From positions 2,431,734 through 2,495,733 of the forward strand of contig CP011020.1 in the NCBI GenBank assembly GCA_001023535.1: a stretch of 64,000 nucleotides of DNA, written 5' to 3'. A model generated the notes under the pieces. It was not told where the DNA came from. It made no database searches and worked only from the letters and a program-made list of their open reading frames with translations. The translations under genes were made by a program, and so were the position numbers. Origin of the DNA: Pseudomonas chlororaphis. GTDB lineage: Bacteria; Pseudomonadota; Gammaproteobacteria; Pseudomonadales; Pseudomonadaceae. Below are positions 1-9,342 of this stretch, one piece after another (within the stretch, counting starts at the first letter, position 1; every line of letters begins with the position of its first letter).

Positions 1-120
1 CGTCTCCAGTTGCCCGAGGGAGCCGGCCGGCTTGGTCAATTGTTGCTGACGGGCCGCGGCCTGTTCCAGGGCCTGGGTGTCGAGGGGCTTGCACGGGTCC
101 AGCCACCAGCGGTGATTCAT
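1..120 (-). CDS. cobT: CobT, nicotinate-nucleotide-dimethylbenzimidazole phosphoribosyltransferase, N-terminal part
   Basis: Only the first 40 codons are in the window; the gene continues past the left edge. The visible N-terminus reads [14 protein letters not shown] and then contains [13 protein letters not shown], close to the LTKPPGSLGxLE signature at the start of CobT. CobT activates 5,6-dimethylbenzimidazole to its riboside phosphate for the lower loop of B12. Its ATG overlaps the cobU stop codon (ATGA), which implies translational coupling. It fits its place at the end of this cob operon, next to bluB, which makes the same base. Confidence 0.88.
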   Translation of the reverse strand, partial: MNHRWWLDPCKPLDTQALEQAAARQQQLTKPAGSLGQLET

Positions 121-638
121 AACGCACTACCTTTGAGAGTCAGGGGCAGGCCGGCGACGGTCAGCACGACGCGCTGACAACGTTCGGCCAGGGCTTGATG
201 CAGCCAACCGGCTTCATCGACGTAACGGCGAGTCAGCTCGCCCAGCGGCACGACACCCATGCCGGTTTCGTTGCTGACAAAAATGATTTCACCGGGCAGC
301 GCGGCCACGCCATCGAGCAAGGCTTCGCGCTCGGCATTCAAGGTCTGCGGGTCGTCGAGCATCAGCAGGTTGGTCAGCCACAGGGTCAGGCAGTCCACCA
401 GCAGGCAGCGACCAGGCGCGGCGTGTTCTCGCAGCACTCGGGCCAGGGCCAGCGGTTCCTCCACCAGCGCCCATTCGGCCGGGCGCCGGGCACGGTGCTG
501 GGCGACGCGAGCGTTCATCTCGCCGTCCAGGGGTTGGCTGGTGGCGATGTAGGTCACGGGCAATTGGCTGTCGGTGGCGAGTTTTTCTGCCAGGCGGCTT
601 TTGCCGGAGCGGGCGCCGCCCAGGATCAGTTGGAGCAT
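117..638 (-). CDS. cobU: Bifunctional adenosylcobinamide kinase / adenosylcobinamide-phosphate guanylyltransferase
   Basis: A 173-residue cytoplasmic protein of normal family length. The P-loop GGARSGKS lies at residues 7-14, followed by the SRLAEKLA helix typical of CobU/CobP. It phosphorylates adenosylcobinamide and converts it to the GDP form, preparing the nucleotide-loop assembly that follows CbiB. It overlaps cobT by 4 nt downstream. Unlike the other junctions of the operon, it is separated from cobQ by 130 bp that contain a REPIN, so it may be expressed at a different level from the upstream genes. The gene is also called cobP in Pseudomonas. Confidence 0.93.
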   Translation of the reverse strand: MLQLILGGARSGKSRLAEKLATDSQLPVTYIATSQPLDGEMNARVAQHRARRPAEWALVEEPLALARVLREHAAPGRCLLVDCLTLWLTNLLMLDDPQTLNAEREALLDGVAALPGEIIFVSNETGMGVVPLGELTRRYVDEAGWLHQALAERCQRVVLTVAGLPLTLKGSAL

Positions 639-673
639 GGTGCATTACCTTCAAAATTGGCGCCGTGGCGGCT

Positions 674-757
674 GGCCTCATCGCGAGCAAGCTCGCTCCC
701 ACAGGAGATTGTGAACACCGTCCCATTGTGGGAGCGAGCTTGCTCGCGATGAGGGCC
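674..757. repeat. REPIN, GTGGGAGCGAGC type, between cobQ and cobU
   Basis: Two inverted REP units (681-703 and 727-750; core TGTGGGAGCGAGCTTGCTCG) face each other across a short spacer, and the flanks ggcctca and gagggcc extend the symmetry. It lies inside the cob operon, between two genes transcribed in the same direction, where a transcribed hairpin could affect mRNA stability or transcription continuing into cobU-cobT. Confidence 0.92.
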
Positions 758-768
758 TCACAATCACC

Positions 769-2220
769 CTAGATCCCACAGAGTTCACGCAACACCCCAA
801 CATCCAGATGCTGCTCCACCAGGTCCGCCAACCGCTCGATGTCCCGCTCGCGCAACCCGTGGTAATCCACCGTCTGCACATCCGCCAACCCCGCCCAACG
901 CAACAAGGCGCTGCAGGCCGCAGGCGATTCGAACAATCCATGCAGGTAGGTGCCGAAAATCTGCCCGTCGAGGCTCTGGGCGCCATCGCAACGGCCATCG
1001 TCCAGTTGCACCGCTGGGTGTTCCAAGGCTGGGCCTGTGGTCACGCCCGCGTGGATCTCATAGCCGCGGACCTCAGCGTCTTCCAGAGTCAGCCGTCCTC
1101 GCACATTGCGCAGTTGCTTCTCGCATTCCAGCGTCGTTTCAAAGTCCAGCAAACCCAGGCCGGCACTGGAGCCCGCCGCACCTTCCAGGCCCAACGGGTC
1201 GTGGACCTGCTCGCCGAGCATCTGCAAGCCGCCGCAAATGCCCAACAGCTTGCCGCCGTAACGCAGGTGCCGCTGCAACGCGGCTTCCCAGCCGTTGGTG
1301 CGCAGGTAGGCCAAGTCGCTGCGCACGCTTTTGGAGCCCGGCAGGATGATCAGGTCGGCCGGCGGGATCGCCTGGCCGGGGCCAATGAATTGCAGGTCGA
1401 CCTGCGGGTGCAGGCGCAGCGGATCGAAGTCGGTGTGATTGCTGATGCGCGGCAGCACCGGCACCACCACTTTGAGCACCTGTTCGGCCTTGTCGGCCTG
1501 GCGCTGGTCGAGGCCGTCCTCGGCTTCCAGGTGCAGGTCCATCACGTAGGGCAACACGCCCACCACCGGTTTACCGGTACGCGCTTCGAGCCAGTCCAGC
1601 CCCGGTTGCAACAAGGCGATGTCGCCGCGAAAGCGGTTGATGACGAAGCCCTTGACCCGCGCCTGTTCGCTGGGCGACAGCAACTCCAGGGTGCCCACCA
1701 GATGGGCGAACACCCCGCCGCGATTGATGTCGGCGATCAGCAGCACGGGGCAGTCCACCGCCTCGGCAAAGCCCATGTTGGCGATGTCGCCGGCGCGCAG
1801 GTTGATCTCCGCCGGCGATCCGGCACCCTCCACCATCACCACCGGGTAGGCCGCGCTCAAGCGCGCGTGGGAGGCCAGCACCGCCTGCATCGCGATGGCC
1901 TTGTAATCGTGGTAGGCCACGGCGTTCATGCTGGTGACGGCGCGGCCATGGATGATCACCTGGGCGCCGGTGTCGCTGTTGGGCTTGAGCAGCACCGGGT
2001 TCATGTCGGTGTGCGGCTCAAGGCCGGCAGCCTGGGCCTGCACCGCCTGGGCGCGGCCGATCTCGCCGCCGTCGGCCGTCACCGCGCTGTTGAGGGCCAT
2101 GTTCTGCGGCTTGAACGGCACCACGCTGATGCCTTGGCGCCGAACCCAGCGGCACAGCGCCGTGACCAGGGTACTTTTGCCGGCATCGGAGGTGGTGCCT
2201 TGCACCATCAGGGTGGTCAT
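769..2220 (-). CDS. cobQ: Cobyric acid synthase CobQ
   Basis: A 483-residue ATP-dependent amidotransferase that amidates side chains b, d, e and g of adenosylcobyrinic acid a,c-diamide. The N-terminal dethiobiotin-synthetase-like nucleotide site GTTSDAGKS is at residues 8-16. The C-terminal glutaminase (GATase_3) domain carries the nucleophile elbow [12 protein letters not shown] with Cys near residue 328. Length is normal. Its start overlaps the cobC stop (ATGA), so the two are probably translationally coupled. It is the last gene before the REPIN that splits the operon. Confidence 0.95.
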   Translation of the reverse strand: MTTLMVQGTTSDAGKSTLVTALCRWVRRQGISVVPFKPQNMALNSAVTADGGEIGRAQAVQAQAAGLEPHTDMNPVLLKPNSDTGAQVIIHGRAVTSMNAVAYHDYKAIAMQAVLASHARLSAAYPVVMVEGAGSPAEINLRAGDIANMGFAEAVDCPVLLIADINRGGVFAHLVGTLELLSPSEQARVKGFVINRFRGDIALLQPGLDWLEARTGKPVVGVLPYVMDLHLEAEDGLDQRQADKAEQVLKVVVPVLPRISNHTDFDPLRLHPQVDLQFIGPGQAIPPADLIILPGSKSVRSDLAYLRTNGWEAALQRHLRYGGKLLGICGGLQMLGEQVHDPLGLEGAAGSSAGLGLLDFETTLECEKQLRNVRGRLTLEDAEVRGYEIHAGVTTGPALEHPAVQLDDGRCDGAQSLDGQIFGTYLHGLFESPAACSALLRWAGLADVQTVDYHGLRERDIERLADLVEQHLDVGVLRELCGI

Positions 2221-3209
2221 GGAGTGTCCTTGGCGTAGGCCTCTAAAGCCTGTTCGAGGCGCAGGAATTCGCGGTCATCGGCCGGGAGCCCGAAGCGCAG
2301 GCTGCTGGTGTTCACGAACACGCGCAGGAGAATGCCGCGCCGGGCCATGAACCCGTGAAGCGGTTGGGCGTGTTCGGTCACCAGCCATTGGAACAATCCG
2401 CAACCGCCCTGGGGCTTGAAGCCATGCCGCTCCAGCGTGGAGGCCAGGCGCTGGCTGGTGTGCTCGCAGCGTTGGCGCTGGCGCAATTGGGCGGCGGTGT
2501 CCAGCAGGCACGTCTGGCCCAGCACCCGGGTCGGCCCGCTGACGGCCCACGGCCCGACTTGTTCGGCGAGCAGCCTGAGCAAATGCCGCTCGGCCAGGAC
2601 AAACCCCAGGCGCACCCCGGCCAGGCCAAAAAACTTGCCGAAGGAACGCAGCACGATCAGCCCGACCTGATGGCTGTGCCTGGCCAGGCTGTGTTGCGGG
2701 GTGACATCCATGAAGGCTTCGTCCACCACCAGCCAGCCACCGCGCTGGGCCAGCCGGGCGTGCCAGTCCAGCAGGCGCTCGGGGTCCAGGCTCACGCCGG
2801 TGGGGTTGTTCGGGTTGACCACCACCAACACGTCGAGGCTGTCGAGGAAGAAATCCACTTCGGCTTCGAGCACTTCGCGCACGATGTAGCCGCTGCGACG
2901 CCAGGCTTCGGCGTGCTCGGCATAGCACGGTGATAACACGCCGACCTTGCCGGCCCGGCGCAAGCGCGGCAGCAGTTGGATCGCCATCTGCGAACCGGCC
3001 ACCGGCAACACCTGCGCCGCACCATAGTAGTCGCAGGCTGCCTGCTCCAGGCCGTCGTCGGTCTCCGGCAAACGAGCCCAGGCGCGCGGCGGTATCGGCG
3101 GAATGTCGAATGGCCACGGCGCAAGGCCACTGGACAAGTCGAGCCAGTCAGCCTCGGCGATGCCATAGTGCAGGGCCGCGTTGCGCAGGCGCCCACCGTG
3201 CTCAAGCAT
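2217..3209 (-). CDS. cobC: Threonine-phosphate decarboxylase (aminotransferase fold)
   Basis: A 330-residue PLP enzyme of fold type I. It shows the substrate loop [13 protein letters not shown] and the PLP-lysine segment [16 protein letters not shown] (Lys near residue 193). It decarboxylates L-threonine phosphate to aminopropanol phosphate, the linker that CbiB attaches to cobyric acid. The symbol follows Pseudomonas usage; the Salmonella homologue is called CobD. Its start overlaps the cbiB stop by 8 nt and its stop overlaps the cobQ start, consistent with one polycistronic unit. Confidence 0.93.
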   Translation of the reverse strand: MLEHGGRLRNAALHYGIAEADWLDLSSGLAPWPFDIPPIPPRAWARLPETDDGLEQAACDYYGAAQVLPVAGSQMAIQLLPRLRRAGKVGVLSPCYAEHAEAWRRSGYIVREVLEAEVDFFLDSLDVLVVVNPNNPTGVSLDPERLLDWHARLAQRGGWLVVDEAFMDVTPQHSLARHSHQVGLIVLRSFGKFFGLAGVRLGFVLAERHLLRLLAEQVGPWAVSGPTRVLGQTCLLDTAAQLRQRQRCEHTSQRLASTLERHGFKPQGGCGLFQWLVTEHAQPLHGFMARRGILLRVFVNTSSLRFGLPADDREFLRLEQALEAYAKDTP

Positions 3210-4125
3210 AGAACTCAGCTCCCAGGCAAAGAATCAGCAACCACAACCATACCCCCCGCTGGACCAATTGCCAGCCGCGATCGATGGAGTCGGCACTCGC
3301 CGGCACGCCCTCGCCCAGCGGCGGGCGCTGGTGCAGTTCGCCGTGATACACCGCCGCCCCGCCCAGCTCGACCCCCAGGGCACCGGCACCGGCGGCCATC
3401 ACCGGCCCGGCATTCGGACTGTCCCAGGTCGGGCCCTGGCGGCGCCAGCACGTGAGCGCCAGGCGGGTCTTGCCGAGCAGCGCGTAGGTCAGCGCCACCA
3501 AACGCGCCGGGATGTAGTTGAGCAAGTCATCGATTTTTGCCGCCGCCCAACCGAAGCGCTCGAAGCGTTCGTTGCGGTAGCCCCACATGGCGTCGAGGGT
3601 GTTGCTCAACCGGTACAACACCACGCCAGGCGCGCCGGCCACGGCGAACCAGAACAGCGCGGCGAACACTGCGTCGCTGCCGTTTTCCAGGACCGATTCG
3701 GTGGCGGCGCGGGCCACGGCGGTTTCGTCCAGCTCGCGGGTTTCGCGGCTGACCAGGTAGCCGACGCGCTGGCGCGCCTTTTCGAGATCGCCGCTGCGCA
3801 ACGCCTGGGCCACCGGTTCGACGTGCTCACCGAGGCTGCGCAGGCCAAGGGCGCAGTACAACGCCAGGATCTCCACCAGCCACCCCACCATCGGTGCCCA
3901 GGACAGTGCCGTGGCAAGCAATGTCAGCGGCACCACGGCGATGATCCAGGCCGTCACCCCATGGCTGCGCCAGCCACGCCCTCCAGCATTGAAACGCCGT
4001 TCGATACGCTCGGCGAAACCGCCGAATGCCACCAGTGGATGGCCGCGCCGGGGCTCGCCCAGCAGCGCATCCAGGGCCACCGCGGCGGCACTGAGCAACG
4101 CCACGCTCATGGGCTCACTCCCCAA
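3202..4125 (-). CDS. cbiB: Adenosylcobinamide-phosphate synthase (CbiB/CobD)
   Basis: A 307-residue integral membrane protein joining aminopropanol or its phosphate to adenosylcobyric acid. The early sequence [17 protein letters not shown] matches the conserved CbiB opening. Hydrophobic stretches near residues 55-80, a central [19 protein letters not shown] segment and a hydrophobic C-terminus support membrane insertion. It overlaps bluB by 19 nt and cobC by 8 nt. It is called cobD in the Pseudomonas denitrificans nomenclature, which can be confused with the threonine-phosphate decarboxylase. Confidence 0.93.
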   Translation of the reverse strand: MGSEPMSVALLSAAAVALDALLGEPRRGHPLVAFGGFAERIERRFNAGGRGWRSHGVTAWIIAVVPLTLLATALSWAPMVGWLVEILALYCALGLRSLGEHVEPVAQALRSGDLEKARQRVGYLVSRETRELDETAVARAATESVLENGSDAVFAALFWFAVAGAPGVVLYRLSNTLDAMWGYRNERFERFGWAAAKIDDLLNYIPARLVALTYALLGKTRLALTCWRRQGPTWDSPNAGPVMAAGAGALGVELGGAAVYHGELHQRPPLGEGVPASADSIDRGWQLVQRGVWLWLLILCLGAEFYA

Positions 4126-4757
4126 CGGTTTTCATACAGCAGTTCATTCAGCGGGCGCGGCTGCGCCCAGCCTTCGAGGGCGAGCATCGGCGCCGGATAA
4201 AACCCCTCGACCGGGCCCAGGCAGAGGATCGCCAGCGGCTTGGCGCCGGCGGGCAAGCCCAGCAGATCGGCCAGGGCCTGGGGCTCGAACAGCGACACCC
4301 AGCCCATCCCCAGCCCTTCGGCGCGGGAGGCCAGCCACAGGTTCTGGATCGCGCAGGACAGCGAGGCCAGGTCCATTTCCGGCAAGGTCCGGCGACCGAA
4401 GATGTGCCGCTCGCGGCCGTCCATCAACGCTGCCACCAACACTTCGGCGCAATCGTTGATGCCTTCGACCTTGAGTTTCATGAACGCATCGCTGCGCTCG
4501 CCCAGGGCCTCGGCGGTGCGCACGCGCTCCTGCTCCACCAGCCGGTGGATGTCGCGGCGCAAGGCGCGGTCGCTGATGCGGATGAAGCGCCAGGGTTGCA
4601 TCAGGCCGACGCTGGGCGCTTGGTGCGCAGCCTCCAGCAAGCGGCGCAACAAGGCCGGCTCGACCGTGCCGCCGCTGAAATGGCGCATGTCGCGGCGCTC
4701 GCCGATGGCGCGGTAGACAGCGTCGCGTTCGGCCTGGGAGAAAGCGGTGTCGGTCAT
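4107..4757 (-). CDS. bluB: 5,6-dimethylbenzimidazole synthase BluB
   Basis: A 216-residue flavin-destructase of the nitroreductase fold that makes dimethylbenzimidazole from reduced FMN and oxygen. The N-terminal [13 protein letters not shown] motif and [13 protein letters not shown] are typical of BluB, as is WVSLFEP in the second half. It provides the lower ligand activated by CobT at the end of the same operon, so the cell makes B12 with DMB under aerobic conditions. The start overlaps the cobB stop (ATGA). The bases just upstream belong to a REPIN, and GAAGAG from it is the best available ribosome binding site. Confidence 0.93.
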   Translation of the reverse strand: MTDTAFSQAERDAVYRAIGERRDMRHFSGGTVEPALLRRLLEAAHQAPSVGLMQPWRFIRISDRALRRDIHRLVEQERVRTAEALGERSDAFMKLKVEGINDCAEVLVAALMDGRERHIFGRRTLPEMDLASLSCAIQNLWLASRAEGLGMGWVSLFEPQALADLLGLPAGAKPLAILCLGPVEGFYPAPMLALEGWAQPRPLNELLYENRWGVSP

Positions 4758-6145
4758 GGGCTCTTCGCGAGCAAGCCCGCTCCCACAGGGGTCAGGTGTT
4801 CAAATGTGGGAGCGGGCTTGCCCGCGAAGGCGGCCTCAAGATCAGGCGCAAACAACGCGGCAATCGCCCGCGGATTGGACGGAAAATAAAAATGCACATA
4901 GGAAGCCGTCATCCGTCCTTGCCGGAAAACCGCTTCCGCGCCACGCCCGCCATTGGGACTGTGCCCCCGGGCAATCGGCGCAAGCTCGGTGCTGGTCAAC
5001 GAATGATGATAAGTGTGCCCGCGCAAGGTGCCTTCCGGCAGCTCCACCGATTGCAGCGCCAGGGCCGCCAGGCGTTTTTGCATCTGCGCTTCGCCGGCCA
5101 GCAAGCCCAGCAGTTCAGCGCGGGTGCCGTCGACGTCGGTCAAGGAATCCAGCAGATAGAGCATGCCACCGCACTCCGCGAGCAATGGCTTGCCGGCTGA
5201 ATGATGAGCCCGGATCGCCGCCAGCATCGAGGCATTTTCAGCCAACGCAACGTGGTGCAGCTCGGGGTAACCGCCGGGCAAGTAAAGACTGTCAGCCTCA
5301 GGCAGCTCGGTGTCATGAATCGGCGAAAAGAAGTGCAATTGCGCGCCCATGGCCCGCAGCAGGTCGAGGCTCGCGCCGTAGGTGAAGGCAAACGCCTCGT
5401 CGCGGGCCACGGCAATGCGCACACCGTCGAGCCACAGCTCGGGGTTGATGACTTCAGGCGCGGCGAACTCGACGGCGGGCGGCAACGCGACCTCGCAACT
5501 GCCGGCCAGGGCATCGGCGGCGGCATCGAGACGCAGGTCGAGGTCATTCAACTCGCTGGCCTGGACCAGCCCGAGGTGGCGACTGGGCAACTCGATGCCG
5601 GTTTCCCGCGACAGCGCCCCGTACCAACGCAGGCCTTCGGTCACGCTGCCTTCGAGCAACTGCGCGTGGCGCAAGGTGCCGACACGGTTGGCCAGCACTC
5701 CGGCGAATGGCAGGTCCGGCTGGTAGCGCGCCAAGCCCAGGGCCAGGGCGCCGAACGTCTGGGCCATGGCCGTGCCGTCGATGACCGCCAGTACCGGCAC
5801 GCCGAAATGCCGCGCCAGGTCGGCACTGGACGGGGTGCCGTCGAACAAACCCATCACCCCTTCGATCAGGATCAGGTCCGCCTCGGCGGCGGCTTCCCAT
5901 AGCAGTCGCCGGCTTTCCTGCTCGCCGACCATCCACATATCCAACTGGTAGACCGGCGCGCCGCTGGCACGCTCGAGGATCATCGGGTCGAGGAAGTCCG
6001 GGCCGCACTTGAAGACGCGCACCTTGCGCCCTCGATTGCGATGCAGGCGCGCCAGGGCGGCGGTGACGGTGGTCTTGCCTTGGCCCGAAGCGGGGGCCGC
6101 GATCAGCACCGCCGGACAATGGCGGTTCAGGGCGACATCACTCAC
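4754..6145 (-). CDS. cobB: Cobyrinate a,c-diamide synthase with a REPIN-encoded C-terminus
   Basis: A 463-residue glutamine-dependent amidotransferase (CbiA/CobB family). The P-loop region ASGQGKTTVT lies at about residues 19-28 and the GATase Cys is in LLAECGGMLYL near residue 325. The recognisable family domain ends around SYVHFYFPSNPRAIAALFAP. The last 25-30 residues are translated from a REPIN (4761-4834), so they look like a recent extension rather than a functional domain. The stop still overlaps the bluB start. Its own start overlaps the cobO stop (ATGA). Confidence 0.94.
   Translation of the reverse strand: MSDVALNRHCPAVLIAAPASGQGKTTVTAALARLHRNRGRKVRVFKCGPDFLDPMILERASGAPVYQLDMWMVGEQESRRLLWEAAAEADLILIEGVMGLFDGTPSSADLARHFGVPVLAVIDGTAMAQTFGALALGLARYQPDLPFAGVLANRVGTLRHAQLLEGSVTEGLRWYGALSRETGIELPSRHLGLVQASELNDLDLRLDAAADALAGSCEVALPPAVEFAAPEVINPELWLDGVRIAVARDEAFAFTYGASLDLLRAMGAQLHFFSPIHDTELPEADSLYLPGGYPELHHVALAENASMLAAIRAHHSAGKPLLAECGGMLYLLDSLTDVDGTRAELLGLLAGEAQMQKRLAALALQSVELPEGTLRGHTYHHSLTSTELAPIARGHSPNGGRGAEAVFRQGRMTASYVHFYFPSNPRAIAALFAPDLEAAFAGKPAPTFEHLTPVGAGLLAKSP
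4761..4834. repeat. REPIN inside the 3' end of cobB
   Basis: Inverted REP units with cores CGAGCAAGCCCGCTCCCACA and TGTGGGAGCGGGCTTGCCCG face each other around a 16-nt spacer. The whole element is in frame in cobB and ends 4 nt before the bluB start codon. See the finding on cobB/bluB. Confidence 0.92.
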
Positions 6146-6768
6146 AGTTCGACGCCCTTCTGCGCCTTGATCCCGGCCTGGAACGCATGCTTGATCATGC
6201 CCATCTCGGTCACGGTATCGGCCAGCTCGATCATCTCAGGCTTGGCGCCGCGTCCGGTCACTACGACATGCTGCATCGGCGGACGCGCCTGCAAATCACT
6301 GAGAACCTGATCGAGGTCGAGGTAACCGTGCTTGAGGGCGATGTTCAACTCGTCGAGCACCACCAGGCCGATGGCCGGATCGCTGAGCAATTGCCGCGAG
6401 ACGGCCCAGGCCGCTTCGGCGGCGGCGATGTCGCGCTGGCGGTCCTGGGTTTCCCAGGTGAAGCCTTCGCCCATGACGTGAAAGCGCACCTGCTCGGGGA
6501 AACGGCGGAAAAACAGTTCCTCGCCGGTGCTGTTGCGCCCCTTGATGAACTGCACCACGCCGCATTGCATGCCGTGGCCCATGGCCCGCGCCAGCATGCC
6601 GAACGCCGAGCTGCTCTTGCCCTTGCCGTTGCCGGTCAGCACCAGCAGCAGGCCACATTCATTCGGCGAGTTGGCGATGCGTTCGTCGATCACCGCCTTC
6701 TTGCGCAGCATGCGCGCCAGGTGGCGCTCGTCGCGATCGGGCGCGTCAATGTGGGGGGAACCGGACAT
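6142..6768 (-). CDS. cobO: Cob(I)yrinic acid a,c-diamide adenosyltransferase
   Basis: A 208-residue CobA/CobO-type corrinoid adenosyltransferase that transfers the 5'-deoxyadenosyl group of ATP to the cobalt. The P-loop TGNGKGKSSS lies at about residues 45-54, and VVQFIKG and LVVLDELN are family motifs. The start at 6768 (MSGSPHID) is chosen over an upstream in-frame codon because GGAGG lies about 10 nt before it and homologues begin near there. It is the first gene of the cob operon, 85 nt behind the cobalamin riboswitch, so B12 probably represses the whole set. Confidence 0.93.
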   Translation of the reverse strand: MSGSPHIDAPDRDERHLARMLRKKAVIDERIANSPNECGLLLVLTGNGKGKSSSAFGMLARAMGHGMQCGVVQFIKGRNSTGEELFFRRFPEQVRFHVMGEGFTWETQDRQRDIAAAEAAWAVSRQLLSDPAIGLVVLDELNIALKHGYLDLDQVLSDLQARPPMQHVVVTGRGAKPEMIELADTVTEMGMIKHAFQAGIKAQKGVEL

Positions 6769-6854
6769 GGGGGAAGCCTCCGTTGGGATGGAATAACGGC
6801 GGGCAGGCACGAAAAAGGACGGCAACAAAGCCTGGCATCGCCCACCGTGACGCC

Positions 6855-7075
6855 GTTGGATGAATCAGGCCGGTCTCCGGGCTCATGAGTGGCGTGTGCC
6901 GGGCTGCGCGCCTTCCCATGGCTAGGCTATGTAACTATTTCGTACACATCCTAGGACACAGTGGCCTGTGGGCAACCTTGACTCATTTACCGTTGCGGGG
7001 GCAGCGCCGGGTTCGTGTGCACTCACCGGCTTCCCTGTTTCACTCTGTCGGCCATGGCCACAAAGCACCTGAAAC
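6855..7075 (-). promoter_or_regulatory. Cobalamin (AdoCbl) riboswitch upstream of cobO
   Basis: Read on the minus strand, the stretch contains ACAGGGAAGCCGGTGAG, then GGCGCTGCCCCCGCAAC (6992-7008) and finally CCGGAGACCGGCCTGATTC (about 6862-6880). These match the GGGAA-GGTG-GCTGCCCCCGCAAC core and the B12-box-like AGCCxGGAGACCxGCC of the cobalamin riboswitch (Rfam RF00174 class), in the right order. It lies directly before cobO. The 85 nt that follow would be the expression platform, but I could not decide between a terminator and ribosome-site masking. Boundaries are approximate. Confidence 0.92.
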
Positions 7076-7236
7076 AAGCGGCGAAGGTTAGAGGGTTGGG
7101 GGTGGAGCGTCAATTAAAGCTGGTTTACCGGTCATTGGCCCGGATCAATAAAGTGACGCCAATCTTGTGTCAGGCTGCAGCAAGTGATATCAAATAGACA
7201 TTACCCCGATATCACAAGAATAAGAGGGCAAAATGT

Positions 7237-7821
7237 ATGCAAGGCATGATCATCAGCAATCCGAAGCTGGAATTCCTGCGCCCGATGCTGGAGCGCTGGT
7301 TTGACTGCATCGACCGCTACAACGCCCTGCGCGGCGATAACGACACACCCTACTGGCACGATGAAAAGGCCAACCTCGGATTGCTGTCGGCCGCGGCTTG
7401 GATGGCCGAGATGGTCACGCTGCAAGACACCCCCACCCGCAAGCAAAACGAAGAAGGCGAACGCAACGCCAGCGCCGATCTGTTCATTGCCAGCAGCGAG
7501 GAGCGCGCCTTCATCCAGGCCACCCAGCGCTGGCCCAAGGTCAGCCACCTGAACCTGACCCAGCCTCTGGCCGAAATCACCAGCGATGCCAAGCGCATCA
7601 GCTATGCCAGCGACTTGAAGCTCGGCTGCCTGTTCGTGGCGCCGCAAAAAGCCCAGCAGAGCGCCACGCCGGAAGAATTGCAGGACATGCTCGACGACCT
7701 GCAGAAGGAAAACACCTGCGCCGTGGCCTGGTACTTCCCCTACGCCTATCGCAAGTTGCGCAACGAGAGCGGCCATTACCATCCGGGCATTGCCGTGCTG
7801 TTCAAGCAGGCCCACGGCTGA
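7237..7821 (+). CDS. Conserved protein of unknown function
   Basis: I do not recognise a named family for this 194-residue, soluble, acidic protein (MQGMIISNPKLEFLRPMLE). It has no signal peptide or membrane segment. Several aromatic residues (RWFDCIDRYNALR, YWHDEKANLG, AWYFPYAYRKL) suggest a compact globular domain. GAGGG lies 6-7 nt before the ATG at 7237; ATG 7246 is an alternative. It stands alone on the plus strand, diverging from the riboswitch-led cob operon, and is followed 68 nt later by the sugar-dehydrogenase homologue. A 213-codon antisense frame here is the weaker choice. Confidence 0.75.
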   Translation: MQGMIISNPKLEFLRPMLERWFDCIDRYNALRGDNDTPYWHDEKANLGLLSAAAWMAEMVTLQDTPTRKQNEEGERNASADLFIASSEERAFIQATQRWPKVSHLNLTQPLAEITSDAKRISYASDLKLGCLFVAPQKAQQSATPEELQDMLDDLQKENTCAVAWYFPYAYRKLRNESGHYHPGIAVLFKQAHG

Positions 7822-7846
7822 TGGGTTGAACCATACGGGCATCTAC

Positions 7847-7884
7847 GCTTCTCTATGAATAACCACATGCATTCATAGGGAAGC
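7847..7884 (+). promoter_or_regulatory. 14-bp hairpin burying the ribosome binding site of the 7889 gene
   Basis: GCTTCTCTATGAAT (7847-7860) pairs with ATTCATAGGGAAGC (7871-7884) around a 10-nt loop, with one G-U pair as RNA. The 3' arm contains AGGGAA, the only good Shine-Dalgarno candidate for the ATG at 7889. There is no T-run after the stem, so it does not look like a terminator. Confidence 0.6.
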
Positions 7885-7888
7885 CAGC

Positions 7889-9199
7889 ATGCTCAAGCCA
7901 CCCCATTTACTGATCCTCGCCCTTGCCGTCGGGCTCGCCGCCTGTGGCGAGTCTTCTACCTTGCAGGTGTCCGACGGCACCGGCCCGGCGCCGAAACTGC
8001 CCGAGCCGAACAAGACTCTGATTCCCACCGTCAACATCGCCGAAGCCATCGGCTGGCCACAGGGCGCCAAGCCGACCGCGGCCCCGGGCCTGCAAGTGGG
8101 CGCATTCGCCGAAGGGCTGGACCATCCGCGCTGGCTCTACGTCCTGCCCAATGGCGATGTGCTGGTGGCCGAGACCAACGCCCCGCCCAAACCGGATGAC
8201 GCCAAGGGCATCCGTGGCTGGGTGATGAAGAAGGTCATGGGCCGCGCCGGTGCCGGGGTGCCCAGCCCCAACCGCATCACGCTGCTGCGCGACGCCAATC
8301 ACGATGGCGTCGCCGAGACCCGCACCGTCTTCCTGGAGAACCTCAACTCGCCGTTCGGCATGACCCTGGTGGGCAACGACCTGTACGTGGCCGACACGGA
8401 CCGGCTGATTCGCTTCCCCTACAAGGAAGGCGACACGCAAATCACCGCTCAGCCGACCAAGGTCGTCGACCTGCCCGGCGGCACCCTCAACCATCACTGG
8501 ACCAAGAACGTCATCGCCAGTCGCGACGGCAGCAAGCTGTACGTCACCACGGGCTCGAACAGCAACGTGGCGGAGAACGGCATGGAGGCCGAAGAAGGCC
8601 GGGCGGCGATCTGGGAAGTCGATCGGGCCAGCGGCAGCCACCGCATCTTCGCTTCGGGCCTGCGCAACCCCAACGGCCTGGCCTGGGAGCCGAGCAGCGG
8701 CGCGCTGTGGACGGCGGTGAACGAGCGGGATGAGATCGGCAGCGACCTGGTGCCGGACTACATCACCTCGGTCAAGGACGGCGCCTTCTATGGCTGGCCC
8801 TACAGCTACTACGGGCAGAACGTCGATGTGCGCGTCGAACCGCAGAACCCGGCGCTGGTGGCCAAGGCCATCGCCCCGGACTACGCCGTCGGCCCCCACA
8901 CGGCGTCACTGGGCCTGACCTTCGCCGAAGGCAGCCGCTTGCCCGCGCCCTTCACCGAAGGTGCCTTCATCGGCCAGCACGGTTCCTGGAACCGCAAGCC
9001 TCACAGTGGCTATAAAGTGATTTTCGTACCGTTCAGCGGCGGCAAGCCGGTAGGACAACCGGTGGATGTGCTGACCGGGTTCCTCAATGCCGACGAAAAA
9101 GCCCAGGGCCGGCCGGTAGGCGTGGTAATCGATAAACAGGGCGGGCTGTTGGTGGCTGACGACGTGGGGAACAAGATCTGGCGGGTGTCGGGTAAGTAA
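7889..9199 (+). CDS. Sorbosone-dehydrogenase-family lipoprotein (PQQ-type beta-propeller)
   Basis: A 436-residue secreted protein. The N-terminus [19 protein letters not shown] is a lipoprotein signal with the Cys of the lipobox at about residue 19. The rest resembles the glucose/sorbosone dehydrogenase six-blade propeller, with [35 protein letters not shown] and [12 protein letters not shown]. Members oxidise aldoses or sorbosone in the periplasm using PQQ, but the substrate here cannot be told. It appears to be monocistronic and is followed by a REP element. Its translation start is preceded by a stable potential hairpin, so expression may be controlled after transcription. Confidence 0.85.
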   Translation: MLKPPHLLILALAVGLAACGESSTLQVSDGTGPAPKLPEPNKTLIPTVNIAEAIGWPQGAKPTAAPGLQVGAFAEGLDHPRWLYVLPNGDVLVAETNAPPKPDDAKGIRGWVMKKVMGRAGAGVPSPNRITLLRDANHDGVAETRTVFLENLNSPFGMTLVGNDLYVADTDRLIRFPYKEGDTQITAQPTKVVDLPGGTLNHHWTKNVIASRDGSKLYVTTGSNSNVAENGMEAEEGRAAIWEVDRASGSHRIFASGLRNPNGLAWEPSSGALWTAVNERDEIGSDLVPDYITSVKDGAFYGWPYSYYGQNVDVRVEPQNPALVAKAIAPDYAVGPHTASLGLTFAEGSRLPAPFTEGAFIGQHGSWNRKPHSGYKVIFVPFSGGKPVGQPVDVLTGFLNADEKAQGRPVGVVIDKQGGLLVADDVGNKIWRVSGK

Positions 9200-9219
9200 C
9201 CGATCTTTGAAATAACCCC

Positions 9220-9312
9220 GTGGCGAGGAAGCTTGCTCCCGCTGGGCTGCGCAGCGGCCCCGGTTCTCGACGGTTGCTACGCAACCGAACGGGAGCAAGC
9301 TCCCTCGCCACA
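9220..9312. repeat. REP pair, GTGGCGAGG type
   Basis: Inverted outer arms GTGGCGAGGAAGCTTGCTCC and GGGAGCAAGCTCCCTCGCCA enclose two smaller hairpins (gggctgcgcagcggccc and cggttgctacgcaaccg). It lies between convergent genes, where it could serve as a transcription end for both. Confidence 0.9.
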
Positions 9313-9342
9313 AAATCCATCCGGCTGTGACGAACTCAGTCG

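Noticed and set aside
7201..7842. A 213-codon minus-strand frame over the 7237 gene
   Set aside because: The plus-strand frame has a good ribosome site, balanced composition and protein-like aromatic motifs; the minus-strand one has none.
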